Shown here: piece after piece, positions 18,232-27,762 of the stretch | How the letters are laid out: the number at the start of each line of letters is the position of its first letter | Numbering within the stretch: the first letter of the stretch is position 1 | DNA from: Halomonas sp. GD1P12 | Lineage (GTDB): Bacteria; Pseudomonadota; Gammaproteobacteria; Pseudomonadales; Halomonadaceae | Length of the DNA: 64,000 bases | Assembly: GCF_025725645.1 (NCBI RefSeq) | Contig: NZ_CP107007.1 | Span: 2,170,001-2,234,000 of the forward strand | Direction: 5' to 3' | Translations under genes and position numbers: made by a program | Notes under the pieces: generated by a model | Told to the model about the DNA's origin: nothing | Seen by the model: the letters and a program-made list of their open reading frames with translations, nothing else | Database searches by the model: none

Positions 18232-21200
18232 ATGACACACGCTACCTCTTTCACCAAAGTTTTGATCGCCAACCGCGGCGCCATCGCGACACGGCTTTTG
18301 CGCACGCTGCACCGCCTCGGTATCCAGAGCGTCGTCGTATATGCCGACGCCGACCGCGACGCCCCGTACGTCCACCAGGCCGATGAGGCATATTCACTCG
18401 GCGAAGGCGGCGCCACCGACACCTACCTCGCTATCGATAAACTGATCGCCATCGCCCGCCAGAGCGGCGCCCAAGCGGTGCACCCGGGCTACGGTTTTTT
18501 ATCCGAAAATACCCGCTTTATCGAGGCCTGCGACGCTGCAGGCATTACGTTTCTCGGCCCGACCGCCGAGCAGATTCGCCAGTTCGGTTTGAAGCACGAA
18601 GCGCGCGCGCTGGCCGAACGCGCCGGCGTACCACTGGTGCCGGGATCAAAGCTTCTGAAAAGTCTCGATGAGGCACACGCCAGCGCCGAGCGTATCGGCT
18701 ACCCGGTAATGCTCAAATCTACCGCCGGCGGCGGCGGCATCGGCATGCAGGTTTGCCGCGACCCGGCCGAGCTCTCCCGCGCGTTTGAGTCGGTCAAGGG
18801 GCTGGGTGAGCGCAACTTCGGCGACGACGGCGTGTTTCTGGAAGCCTATATCGCCAGCGCCCGCCACTTGGAGGTGCAGCTTTTTGGCGATGGCAGGGGT
18901 ACGGTCATCGCACTCGGCGAGCGCGACTGCTCCACTCAGCGCCGCCATCAGAAGGTAATCGAAGAGTGCCCGGCACCCAACCTGCCCGAGTCTGTGCGTC
19001 AGGCGCTGCACGCCACCGCAGTCAAACTGGGCGAAGCCGTCGCCTACCGTAGCGCCGGCACTGTCGAGTTCATCTACGATACCAACCGTGAAGCCTTCTA
19101 CTTTCTCGAGGTCAACACCCGCCTGCAGGTCGAGCACGGCGTCACCGAGCTGGTGTACGGCGTCGACATCGTAGAGTGGATGGTGCGGCTGGGCGCGGGC
19201 GAAGCGCTCGACTTGAAAGCACTGGCCGCCGCGCTCGCCCCTCTCGGCCACGCCATGCAAGTACGCCTCTACGCCGAAGACCCGGCCCACGACTTCCGCC
19301 CAAGTGCAGGGCTTCTTACCGAGGTTCACTTCCCAGAGCGCGCCGGGCTCCGGGTCGATCACGCCATCGAATCGGGGCTGGAGGTCTCAGCGCTATTCGA
19401 TCCGATGCTCGCCAAGGTGATGGTGCACACCGACAGTCGCGAACACGCCATCAAGGAGCTCGCCGCCACCCTCGAAGCATCGTCAGTGTATGGCATCGCT
19501 ACCAACCGCACTTGGCTCTCTCACGTGCTGCGCGCCGAGCGCTTCAAGACGGCTGCCATCGACACCCACTGGCTGACCACGCTGGACTGGGCGCCGCCGG
19601 CCATCGAGGTGCTGGCGCCGGGAACGCTGACCACGATTCAGGACCACCCGGGCCGCCAGGGCCACTGGGACGTGGGCGTGCCACCCTCAGGTCCCTTCGA
19701 TGACTGGTCGTTTCGCCTGGGCAACCGCCTGCTCGACAACCCAGCCGAAGCCGCCGGGCTCGAGATTACTCTCAACGGCCCGACCCTGCGCTTTCATCGC
19801 GCCACGCAAATCGTGCTGGCCGGCGCACCGCTTTCCGCCTCGCTCGACGGCAACCCGGTAGATTTCTGGCAGGTACTGGACGTACCGGCCGGCGCCACCC
19901 TGGCCCTTGGCAAGGCCAGTGCCGGCGCACGCGCCTACGTGCTGGTGCGCGGAGGCATCGACTGCCCACGCTATCTGGGCTCGCGCAGCACTTTCACCCT
20001 GGGCCAGTTCGGCGGCCACGGCGGGCGGGCACTACGCAGCGGCGACCTGCTGGATCTGCCTGCACTCGAACCCACGTCTCACCAGACGCTGGACCCCGCA
20101 CTGATACCTGCCATCGACGACCCGGCCAGCGTGGTCGAAATCGCGGTGCTTTACGGCCCCCACGGCGCGCCGGACTTTTTTACCGACCAGGATATCGAGC
20201 AGTTCTTCGCTCACGAGTGGGAAGTGCACTACAACTCGAGCCGCACCGGCGTGCGCCTGATTGGCCCGCGTCCGGAGTGGGCGCGTACGGACGGCGGCGA
20301 GGCGGGTCTACACCCCTCCAACATTCACGACAACGCCTATGCCTTTGGCACCATCGACTTCACCGGCGACATGCCCGTAATTCTGGGCCCGGATGGCCCA
20401 TCGCTTGGCGGCTTCGTCTGCCCGGCGACCGTCGTGCGCGCCGAGCGCTGGAAGCTGGGCCAGCTCACCGCCGGAAGCAAGGTACGCTTCGTGCCGGTCA
20501 CGCTCGAAAGCGCCCGCGCACTCGATGAACGCCAGTGCGAGCAGCTCGCCTCGCTCAGCGCCGCCGGCCAGATCGATATCGAGCGCGACGCCTCGAGCCC
20601 GATCCTGCGCGAGGTTGGCGCCGAGCAGGCCGGCGAGCGCATCGTCTACCGTCGCGCGGGAGATGACTTCCTGCTGATCGAGTTTGGCCCCATGACGCTG
20701 GACATCGCCCTGCGCTTTCGCGCCCATGCCTGGATGCTCTGGCTGCGCGAACATACCCTGCCCGGACTCATGGAGCTGACGCCCGGCATCCGCTCGCTGC
20801 AGGTTCACTACGATCCAAATACCCTGAGCCTTGCAGCGCTACTTGCGCACTTGGCCCGCGCCGAGCACGAACTTGCCGACATCGAATCGCTCGAGGTCGA
20901 ATCCCGCGTGGTGCATCTGCCGCTCTCCTGGGACGACCCGGCCTGCCAAGAGGCGATCGACAAGTATCAGCGCAGCGTGCGCCCTGACGCACCCTGGTGT
21001 CCGAGTAACCTGGATTTCATCCGCCGCATCAACGCGCTCGACAGCGAGCAGCAGGTGCGCGACATCGTCTTCAACGCCCGCTATCTGGTCATGGGGCTGG
21101 GGGATGTCTATCTGGGCGCGCCGGTCGCCACGCCGCTCGACCCGCGCCAGCGTCTGGTAACCACCAAGTACAACCCGGCGCGCACCTGGACGGCGGAAAA

Positions 21201-21855
21201 CTCCGTCGGCATCGGCGGCGCCTATCTATGCGTCTACGGTATGGAAGGGCCCGGGGGCTATCAGTTCGTCGGCCGAACGCTTCAGATGTGGAATCGTTAC
21301 CGCACGACCGAGCACTTTACGAACCCGTGGCTGCTGCGCTTTTTTGATCAGTTGAGCTTTTACGACGTTAGCCATGACGAACTGATGCAAATTCGTCGCG
21401 ATTTCCCCCATGGCCGCTTTGATCTTTCCATCGAAACCACTCGCTTTCGCTTGGCCGACTACCAGGCCGAAATCGACAAGAACGTCGAGGCCATCGAGGC
21501 GTTTCGCCGCAAGCGCGACGAAGCGTTCCAGGCCGAAATGGCCGCCTGGCGCGCCAACGGACAGTTCACCTTCGAGGATCAGGTGCCCGCCAGCGCCGAG
21601 GTGGGAGCGCTCGATGAAAATGAGCGGGGCGTCGAAAGCCCGGTGACGGGCAGCCTATGGAGACTGCTGGTGAAACAGGGCGACCTGGTGGAAGCGGGCC
21701 AGCCCGTGGCACTGGTCGAATCCATGAAGATGGAAGTAGAGATCAGCGCTCAAAGCGCCGGACGCGTGGCTCGCTTACCCCTGGCCGAAGGAGGCGCGGT
21801 GGCGCCGGGCCAGCCGTTGATCGTTCTCGAGGACCCGGTGGATGTCGACTCATAA
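18232..21855 (+). CDS. Biotin-dependent guanidine (urea-type) carboxylase
   Basis: Large carboxylase of 1207 residues. In order: biotin carboxylase (about 1-450; ATP-grasp with GGGGIGMQ and HQKVIEECP), KipA/AHS2-like domain (about 460-770; GPFDDWSFRLGNRLLDN), KipI/AHS1-like domain (about 790-1000) and a C-terminal biotin carrier domain with ESMKMEVE, biotinylated lysine K1166. It uses ATP and bicarbonate to carboxylate an amide-type nitrogen. Homologues are named urea carboxylase, but the guanidine-I riboswitch and the DUF1989 pair point to guanidine giving carboxyguanidine. The ribosome site is weak. Confidence 0.93.
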   Translation: MTHATSFTKVLIANRGAIATRLLRTLHRLGIQSVVVYADADRDAPYVHQADEAYSLGEGGATDTYLAIDKLIAIARQSGAQAVHPGYGFLSENTRFIEACDAAGITFLGPTAEQIRQFGLKHEARALAERAGVPLVPGSKLLKSLDEAHASAERIGYPVMLKSTAGGGGIGMQVCRDPAELSRAFESVKGLGERNFGDDGVFLEAYIASARHLEVQLFGDGRGTVIALGERDCSTQRRHQKVIEECPAPNLPESVRQALHATAVKLGEAVAYRSAGTVEFIYDTNREAFYFLEVNTRLQVEHGVTELVYGVDIVEWMVRLGAGEALDLKALAAALAPLGHAMQVRLYAEDPAHDFRPSAGLLTEVHFPERAGLRVDHAIESGLEVSALFDPMLAKVMVHTDSREHAIKELAATLEASSVYGIATNRTWLSHVLRAERFKTAAIDTHWLTTLDWAPPAIEVLAPGTLTTIQDHPGRQGHWDVGVPPSGPFDDWSFRLGNRLLDNPAEAAGLEITLNGPTLRFHRATQIVLAGAPLSASLDGNPVDFWQVLDVPAGATLALGKASAGARAYVLVRGGIDCPRYLGSRSTFTLGQFGGHGGRALRSGDLLDLPALEPTSHQTLDPALIPAIDDPASVVEIAVLYGPHGAPDFFTDQDIEQFFAHEWEVHYNSSRTGVRLIGPRPEWARTDGGEAGLHPSNIHDNAYAFGTIDFTGDMPVILGPDGPSLGGFVCPATVVRAERWKLGQLTAGSKVRFVPVTLESARALDERQCEQLASLSAAGQIDIERDASSPILREVGAEQAGERIVYRRAGDDFLLIEFGPMTLDIALRFRAHAWMLWLREHTLPGLMELTPGIRSLQVHYDPNTLSLAALLAHLARAEHELADIESLEVESRVVHLPLSWDDPACQEAIDKYQRSVRPDAPWCPSNLDFIRRINALDSEQQVRDIVFNARYLVMGLGDVYLGAPVATPLDPRQRLVTTKYNPARTWTAENSVGIGGAYLCVYGMEGPGGYQFVGRTLQMWNRYRTTEHFTNPWLLRFFDQLSFYDVSHDELMQIRRDFPHGRFDLSIETTRFRLADYQAEIDKNVEAIEAFRRKRDEAFQAEMAAWRANGQFTFEDQVPASAEVGALDENERGVESPVTGSLWRLLVKQGDLVEAGQPVALVESMKMEVEISAQSAGRVARLPLAEGGAVAPGQPLIVLEDPVDVDS

Positions 21856-21910
21856 GCGTTACGCATGCAACACCGCCTCGACACCCACTCCATCACCCAA
21901 GGAGCCGCTC

Positions 21911-23731
21911 ATGACCGCCTTGCGCCCGCTGGACATCAAAAGTCTTCATCAAGCCTATTCAAGCGGTGAGCTGACGCCTGCCAGCTTGATCGACGAGTTG
22001 TTGGACCAGGCTGAACGTCTCGGTCCAAATTCCGCCTGGATCACTCGCCTAACCCGCGAGCAGTTAACGCCCTACCTTCAGAAGCTAGAGGAAGAGTCTC
22101 CCGCTACGTTGCCGCTTTACGGCGTTCCGTTTGCCATCAAGGATAATATCGATCTGGCGGGCGTACCCACTACGGCGGGAAGCCCTGCCTACGCCTACAC
22201 GCCTGACGAGCACGCCTTCGTGGTCCAACAGTTGATCGATGCCGGGGCCCTTCCCTTGGGCAAGACCAACCTGGACCAGTTTGCCACAGGGCTGGTGGGT
22301 GAACGGGCGCTGGATGTGTACGGCACACCGGCCAACGCCTTCGACCCGACATTCATTCCCGGTGGCTCCAGTAGTGGTTCGGCGGTGGTGACCGCGGCGG
22401 GTATGGTGAGCTTTGCGCTGGGCACCGATACCGCGGGCTCGGGGCGCGTGCCCGCCTGTTTCAACAACCTTTACGGCGTCAAGCCGAGCCTTGGGCTTCT
22501 GAGCACCCGCGGCGTCGTCCCTGCCTGCGCCACGCTCGATACCATTAGCCTGTTTACCCTGACCTGCGACGACGCCGCCGCTCTGCTGGCGCTAACTGCG
22601 GTGTACGACGAGCAGTGCGCTTGGTCGCGTCGCTTCGATTTCGCCGTGCAGGGCCAACGCTACGGTCAGCCGCCTGCGGCGTTTCGTTTCGGGGTGCCGC
22701 TAGAATCACAGTGGCAGACCGATGCGGCCTATACCCAAGGCATGCACCAGGCGATTACAAAGCTTGAAGCGCTGGGCGGTGAAAAGGTCGAGCTCGACTG
22801 TACTCCGCTTCTGGCCGCTGCCCGCCTACTCTACGAAGGACCTTGGGTCGCCGAGCGCTACCATGTGATCCAAAAGCTCATGGCCGAAAGCCCAAAGGCC
22901 GTGCATCCAGTGACGTTTCAGATCACCCAGGGCGGAGCAACGCCGCTGGCGGTGGACGCCTTCGATGCTCGCTACAAGCTCGCCGAATACAAACGTCAGG
23001 CCGATGCGTTGATCCAGCAAGTAGACGTCATGCTCTCACCGACGACCGTCACGCATCCGAGTAAGGCCGAGGTCGCCAAGGATCCGATCGGCGCCAATTC
23101 GCGCCTGGGTATTTGGACCAACTTCATGAATCTTCTGGACTACAGCGCGCTGGCCGTGCCGATCGGTTTTACCGAGCGCGAGTTGCCGGTAGGCGTGACG
23201 CTCTTCGGTCCGGCCTTCGCCGACCTGCAGCTTTTGTCGCTGGCGCGCGCACTCGAGGCGCGCACTCGGCTTCCGCTGGGCGCCAGCGGAATCGAGAGAC
23301 CCGCCATCGAGCCACTGGCGACACCGGCTCAAAACGGCACCATGGAGATCGTGGTCTGCGGCGCGCACCTGGAAGGGCTGCCGCTCAATCATCAGTTGAC
23401 CGAGCGCGGCGGTATCAAGGTGGAGAGCACCCAAAGCGCACCGCGTTACAAGCTCTATGCCCTTGCCGGCGGGCCACCCGCGCGCCCGGCGATGGTGCGC
23501 GATGAGCAGGGCCAAGCGATCGAGGTGGAAGTATGGCGCCTGCCCATCGATACCGTAGGCAGTTTCCTGGCGGGCATCCCCGTCCCGCTGGGCCTTGGCC
23601 AGGTCGAGCTCGCGGACGGAAGCTGGAAGTGCGGCTTCATCTGCAGCGCCGGCGCGCTCAACGAGCCCGGCCCCGCCAGGGACGTGAGTGATTACGGCGG
23701 CTGGCGGGGGTGGTTGAAGCAAGCGAAATAA
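21911..23731 (+). CDS. atzF: Allophanate hydrolase
   Basis: Amidase-signature enzyme of 606 residues that splits allophanate into two ammonia and two CO2, the final step of the pathway. The Ser-cisSer-Lys triad is K77 (in FAIKDNID), S153 (in GGSSSGS) and S177 (in TDTAGSG). After the amidase domain (about 1-450) comes the separate C-terminal domain (about 475-600; VVCGAHLEGLPLNHQL) seen in AtzF and DUR1,2. ATG 21911 follows AAGGAG at good spacing; an in-frame start at 21842 overlaps the carboxylase gene and adds 23 unlike residues. Confidence 0.95.
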   Translation: MTALRPLDIKSLHQAYSSGELTPASLIDELLDQAERLGPNSAWITRLTREQLTPYLQKLEEESPATLPLYGVPFAIKDNIDLAGVPTTAGSPAYAYTPDEHAFVVQQLIDAGALPLGKTNLDQFATGLVGERALDVYGTPANAFDPTFIPGGSSSGSAVVTAAGMVSFALGTDTAGSGRVPACFNNLYGVKPSLGLLSTRGVVPACATLDTISLFTLTCDDAAALLALTAVYDEQCAWSRRFDFAVQGQRYGQPPAAFRFGVPLESQWQTDAAYTQGMHQAITKLEALGGEKVELDCTPLLAAARLLYEGPWVAERYHVIQKLMAESPKAVHPVTFQITQGGATPLAVDAFDARYKLAEYKRQADALIQQVDVMLSPTTVTHPSKAEVAKDPIGANSRLGIWTNFMNLLDYSALAVPIGFTERELPVGVTLFGPAFADLQLLSLARALEARTRLPLGASGIERPAIEPLATPAQNGTMEIVVCGAHLEGLPLNHQLTERGGIKVESTQSAPRYKLYALAGGPPARPAMVRDEQGQAIEVEVWRLPIDTVGSFLAGIPVPLGLGQVELADGSWKCGFICSAGALNEPGPARDVSDYGGWRGWLKQAK

Positions 23732-23800
23732 ACACTGGATACAGTTGCAGCGATACCTTTTCACTGTCCCTTTCACTGTATAACGAGCCTTTCTAACCTA

Positions 23801-23840
23801 CCGGTAAGCGACTGTAGTGGAGTCCTAGGCTGCTTACCGG
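23801..23840. other. Inverted repeat between convergent genes
   Basis: CCGGTAAGC at 23801-23809 pairs perfectly with GCTTACCGG at 23832-23840, with a 22-base loop. It lies between the ends of atzF and the LacI-type gene and may be a transcription end signal, though there is no good T run on either side. Alternatively it is a protein-binding palindrome. Confidence 0.4.
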
Positions 23841-24872
23841 CTAGCGCACGGCGGGCAAATTCTCCGAAAAATAGATTTCCATGGCCACGGTGCCGGTGGT
23901 TTCAGCCATTTCGCCGCTGGCGATCTCCATCGCGCGGGCGTAGATGGCGCTGGGGCTTTGGGTGATGACCATGTCCATTGTCCCGTCCACCAGCATGGTG
24001 CGCGTATCCGGCGTGAGCCCGTGGCCCATGAAGTAGACCTCCTTGTCTCGTCTCGATTCTCGCAGGGCGCGGCCGATACCGTCGGAGGAGCCGCCCACGT
24101 TGTAGATACCCACGATATCCGAATGCTTGGCCAACAGGCGGCTTGCGTTAACGTAGTTTTCATCCCGATTGTCGTGACCTTCCTGGGGGCCGATCACCGT
24201 CAGGTGGGGAAAGCTCTCTTCGATCAGCGCCAGAAAGCCCATTTCGCGCTCCATGTGAGCGCGGTAGGCGCGGCTTGCGGCCACCAGCGCCACCTTTCCC
24301 GAGGCGGCGCGGCAAAAACGCCCCATCACTTTGGCGGCCGTGCGCCCGGCGGCGAAGTTATCGATGCCGATGTAGGCGTTTCGACTCGAGGTAGGCAAGT
24401 CGGAAATGATGGTCACCACCCGCTTGCCAAGACTGGTCAACTCGTCGATCACCTGGCGCACTCTGGGGTGCTCAATGGCCATGAAAACCACCACATCCGA
24501 GGGTTTTCCGTAGCGGCGCAGCGCCTGTACCAGCGCTTCGGGATCAAAACTTTCGATGAAGTGGCTGCTGACTTTCAAGGGTTCGACGGAGAGCTTGGCC
24601 ATTTCGCGAACGTAGCGGTTGAGCCCGGTGAGATAGGGATTGCTGCCCTGAGGCAATAGAAAGACCACCTTGGCGAAAGTGGGTCCGAGCCGCCGGTTCA
24701 TGTCCGCTGCGTCCAGATAGCCCACCTCGACGGCGGCCTTGAGTACTCGGGTCAGCGTCACCTTTCGCACGCCAGGGCGACGATTGAGCACGCGATCCAC
24801 GGTTGCCGTCGACACCCCGGCGGCAGAGGCGATATCAGGAATCAGCGGGCGTTTTACATCAAAAACCATCAT
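23841..24872 (-). CDS. LacI-family transcriptional regulator with sugar-binding-protein-like sensor domain
   Basis: Regulator of 343 residues with an N-terminal helix-turn-helix (DIASAAGVSTATVDRVLNRR) and a periplasmic-binding-protein type sensor (about residues 60-340). Start ATG 24872 follows GAGG at good spacing. It is divergent from the TRAP transporter and acid-sugar genes, the usual position for a regulator that senses the substrate or a phosphorylated intermediate of that pathway. The operator is not obvious; the 108-bp gap to dctP must hold both promoters. Confidence 0.9.
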   Translation of the reverse strand: MMVFDVKRPLIPDIASAAGVSTATVDRVLNRRPGVRKVTLTRVLKAAVEVGYLDAADMNRRLGPTFAKVVFLLPQGSNPYLTGLNRYVREMAKLSVEPLKVSSHFIESFDPEALVQALRRYGKPSDVVVFMAIEHPRVRQVIDELTSLGKRVVTIISDLPTSSRNAYIGIDNFAAGRTAAKVMGRFCRAASGKVALVAASRAYRAHMEREMGFLALIEESFPHLTVIGPQEGHDNRDENYVNASRLLAKHSDIVGIYNVGGSSDGIGRALRESRRDKEVYFMGHGLTPDTRTMLVDGTMDMVITQSPSAIYARAMEIASGEMAETTGTVAMEIYFSENLPAVR

Positions 24873-24980
24873 GAATTCCTCATTGCCCAAGCACCCCGAG
24901 CTGCCCTAGCCTCAAACCTGCGGGTGGGTGAAAAACGCCTGGCTGCAAAACAATAAAAAACCATCAGCAGGAGAATAACA

Positions 24981-25985
24981 ATGCTAGCCAAACTGGTACG
25001 CACTAGCCATCTCACGTTACTGGCCGGCGCTCTCGGATTGAGCGTTGCCACTGCCTCGGCTCAGGAAGTCACGCTGCGCTACGGGCACATGCACACGCCC
25101 ACCTCCATCGCCGGCATGCAGGCCGAATGGCTGGCAGAGGCCATCGAGGAGAAAACAGGCGGCGAGGTGAGCGTCGAAATGTACCCGAACTCCCAGCTTG
25201 GTCGGCTTCAGGAGCTTGCCGAGGCGGTCTCGACGGGGTCAATTGCGCTCTCCCATAACACCGCCGGCGCTATTGGCTCGCTCTATGCCCCCTTCGCCGC
25301 CTTTGATACACCCTACCTTTATCGTGATGTCGATCACCTGATGGCGGTGATGGATGTCGACTCGCCGGTCATGAGCGAGCTCAACGAGGAGCTCGCCGCG
25401 GCCTCCGGCGTGCGCCTTCTTTACGCTTTCTATTTCGGCACCCGTCACCTGACGGCGAATCAGGAAATTCTGACGCCCGAGGATCTCGACGGCGTCAAGA
25501 TTCGCTCGATCCCCTTCCCCATCTATATGGCCACCGTCGAAGGCATGGGTGCCATTCCGGTGCCCGTCGACTGGTCGGAAGTGCCCACTGCGCTTGCCAC
25601 CGGCGTGGTCGAGGGGCAGGAGAATCCGGTCAACGTCGTAGTCACCGCCAAGCTCAACGAAGTGCAGAGTCATCTGATGCTGACCGGCCACATCAGCGCC
25701 GCCCAAGTCGTTGTGGTCAGTGACGATACCTGGCAGTCGCTGTCGCCGGAAAACCAGGCAGCGATCGCCGAAGCCGCTCAGGAAGTACGCCAGCGCGCCA
25801 CCGACGCCATGCTGGAGGCCGAAGCCAGTGACCTTGCAACGCTTGCCGAGGCGGGCATGCAGATCGTCGGGCCGGAGCAGGGGCTGGACGTAGAGGCCTT
25901 TAAAAGCCGCGTTCAAGCGCGCATTGCCGAAGAGTTTGACGAGCAGTACGGCGATCTCTACCAGCTGATTCGCGAAACGCGCTAA
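24981..25985 (+). CDS. TRAP transporter substrate-binding protein (DctP family)
   Basis: Periplasmic receptor of 334 residues for a small organic acid. A signal peptide (LTLLAGALGLSVATASAQ, cleavage after about residue 28) precedes a DctP fold with LRYGHMHTPTS, MYPNSQLG, VKIRSIPFPIY and VVEGQENPVN; the conserved arginine that grips a carboxylate is probably in KIRS. CAGGAG lies upstream. First gene of a run that continues to the DUF1537 kinase, so the ligand is probably an acid sugar. Confidence 0.93.
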   Translation: MLAKLVRTSHLTLLAGALGLSVATASAQEVTLRYGHMHTPTSIAGMQAEWLAEAIEEKTGGEVSVEMYPNSQLGRLQELAEAVSTGSIALSHNTAGAIGSLYAPFAAFDTPYLYRDVDHLMAVMDVDSPVMSELNEELAAASGVRLLYAFYFGTRHLTANQEILTPEDLDGVKIRSIPFPIYMATVEGMGAIPVPVDWSEVPTALATGVVEGQENPVNVVVTAKLNEVQSHLMLTGHISAAQVVVVSDDTWQSLSPENQAAIAEAAQEVRQRATDAMLEAEASDLATLAEAGMQIVGPEQGLDVEAFKSRVQARIAEEFDEQYGDLYQLIRETR

Positions 25986-25988
25986 GCC

Positions 25989-26489
25989 ATGAGCACCGAA
26001 AACACTCTATCGACGCGAAGCCTTGGCCGGCTGACCGAGCTCTGTCTGGGGATCGCGATGACGCTACTCGTCATCATCACAGTACTGGTAGTCGCCCAGG
26101 TCATTGCTCGCAACCTGTTCAACACGGGACTTCCCTGGGCGGACGAGGCGGCGCGCTTTGCGGGCATCTCGATGGTGTATCTGGCCACACCCTACTTGCT
26201 CTTTCACGGCCAGCACGTGGCGGTAACGATGCTGGCGGACGCCCTGTCGGGGGTAAAACGCAGGTTATGCCTGGCATTAGGTGAACTTGCCACCCTCGGC
26301 TTCTGCGCGCTGACGCTCTACGGCTTCTACCGGTTTTTGCTACGCGCCGGGCGCTTCGCCTCACCGGCGCTGAGCATTCCAAACCTGTGGCTCTACATGC
26401 CGGCGCTGGTCAGCATCGCACTGCTGGCAGTGGTCTCGCTTCATCGCCTTTCGCGGCTGGCTCACCGGGAGACACCCTCATGTCCCTGA
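25989..26489 (+). CDS. TRAP transporter small membrane subunit (DctQ family)
   Basis: Four-helix small permease subunit, 166 residues, with the family segment RNLFNTGLPWADEAARFAGISMVYLATPYLLF in part (W-x-DE motif PWADE). Begins 3 bp after dctP and overlaps dctM by 10 bp. It bridges the periplasmic receptor and the large channel subunit. Confidence 0.92.
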   Translation: MSTENTLSTRSLGRLTELCLGIAMTLLVIITVLVVAQVIARNLFNTGLPWADEAARFAGISMVYLATPYLLFHGQHVAVTMLADALSGVKRRLCLALGELATLGFCALTLYGFYRFLLRAGRFASPALSIPNLWLYMPALVSIALLAVVSLHRLSRLAHRETPSCP

Positions 26490-27754
26490 CGCTACTGCTG
26501 ATCTTTGCGGCCAGCCTGCTGTTCGGCGCGCCGGTGGCAGTCAGCCTGGGGCTCTCCGCCGGCGCGGTCATTTTTCTCTATGACCTGCCGTTCACGGTGA
26601 TGGCTCAGCGAGCGATCAATACCCTGGACAGCACGCCGCTTCTGGCGGTACCGCTATTCATACTTGCAGCGTCTCTATTGGGCGCGACCGGCGTCACTAC
26701 GCATCTATTCGAGCTGATGCGCATGGTGGTCGGGCGCATTCGCGGCGGAATGGCCCACGTCAACGTGCTCACCAGCCTGATCTTTTCCGGCATGTCCGGC
26801 GCGGCGCTGGCGGACATCGGCGCGCTTGGCGGCATCCAGATTCGCCAGATGGAGCAACAGGGCTATACCAAACGGTTCGCTGCGGGCCTGACCATCGCCG
26901 CGGCGACGATTGGCCCGATCTTTCCACCCTCGATACCGCTGATCATCTTCGCAACGGCAGCGGAGGTATCGACCATTCGGGCGCTGCTGGCCGGGGTGCT
27001 TCCGGCCATTGTCGTGGCGATCGCGCTGATGGTGCAGATCGGCCTCATGGCAAGGCACTACAAGCTCCCCCGGGACGACGTGCAGCCGAGTCTCGAGGCG
27101 CTGGGTAGAAAAACGCTGATTTCGCTGCCTGCGCTTCTGGCACCGGTGCTGCTGGTGGGCGGCATGATCAGCGGCTACTTCGGGCCAACGGAAGCGGCGG
27201 GCGTCACGACGGCCTACGCCCTGCTGATCGGCGTGCTCGTCTACCGCTCGTTGAGTGTGCGCTCGTTTCTGGAATGTACCCGTGAAACCGTGCTGTCGAC
27301 GGCGAACGTGCTGTTCGTGGTGGCCTCGGCGGCGCTGTTTGCCTGGGTGCTGACCATGGACCGCATCCCGGCCCTGGCCGGCGAGTGGCTTTTGAACGTA
27401 TCGGATAACCCGCTCGTCTTGCTGCTGCTATTGAATCTTCTACTGCTGGTCGTGGGCATGTTTCTGGAGGCGATCGTGGCCATATTGATCATCGCACCGA
27501 TCGTCACCCCGGCACTTTTGCAGGCGGGGGTGGCGCCAGAGCAGCTTGGGGTGGTGTTCGTGCTCAACCTGATGCTCGGACTCTTGACGCCGCCGGTGGG
27601 CATGAGCCTCTACATGGTGTCGATCATCACCAAAATGCCGCTTTCGGAGATCATTCGCGGCGTCGTCCCCTTTTATCTCTCACTTTTCGCAGCCCTGGCG
27701 CTGGTCACTCTGGTGCCCGCCCTGTCCACCTGGTTGCCCAACCTTGTCATGTAG
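26480..27754 (+). CDS. TRAP transporter large membrane subunit (DctM family)
   Basis: Transport-forming subunit of 424 residues with about 11-12 membrane segments. DctM motifs include FGAPVAVSLGLSAG, PLLAVPLFILAASLLG, SGAALADIGALGGIQI, IGPIFPPSIPLIIF and the C-terminal GLLTPPVGMSLYMV. The chosen ATG at 26480 begins the family N-terminus MSLTLLLIF; an upstream in-frame start lies within dctQ and adds a non-homologous stretch. Sodium-driven uptake is typical of this family and suits a halophile. Confidence 0.94.
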   Translation: MSLTLLLIFAASLLFGAPVAVSLGLSAGAVIFLYDLPFTVMAQRAINTLDSTPLLAVPLFILAASLLGATGVTTHLFELMRMVVGRIRGGMAHVNVLTSLIFSGMSGAALADIGALGGIQIRQMEQQGYTKRFAAGLTIAAATIGPIFPPSIPLIIFATAAEVSTIRALLAGVLPAIVVAIALMVQIGLMARHYKLPRDDVQPSLEALGRKTLISLPALLAPVLLVGGMISGYFGPTEAAGVTTAYALLIGVLVYRSLSVRSFLECTRETVLSTANVLFVVASAALFAWVLTMDRIPALAGEWLLNVSDNPLVLLLLLNLLLLVVGMFLEAIVAILIIAPIVTPALLQAGVAPEQLGVVFVLNLMLGLLTPPVGMSLYMVSIITKMPLSEIIRGVVPFYLSLFAALALVTLVPALSTWLPNLVM

Positions 27755-27762
27755 GAAACGTC

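Noticed and set aside
18232..23731. Reading the cluster as urea amidolyase
   Set aside because: The guanidine-I riboswitch, the DUF1989 pair and lack of urea-specific transporter features favour guanidine; urea remains a possible side substrate.
24873..24980. LacI-type operator palindrome near 24918 (ACCTGCGGGT)
   Set aside because: Only three bases on each side pair, so it is no better than chance in GC-rich DNA.
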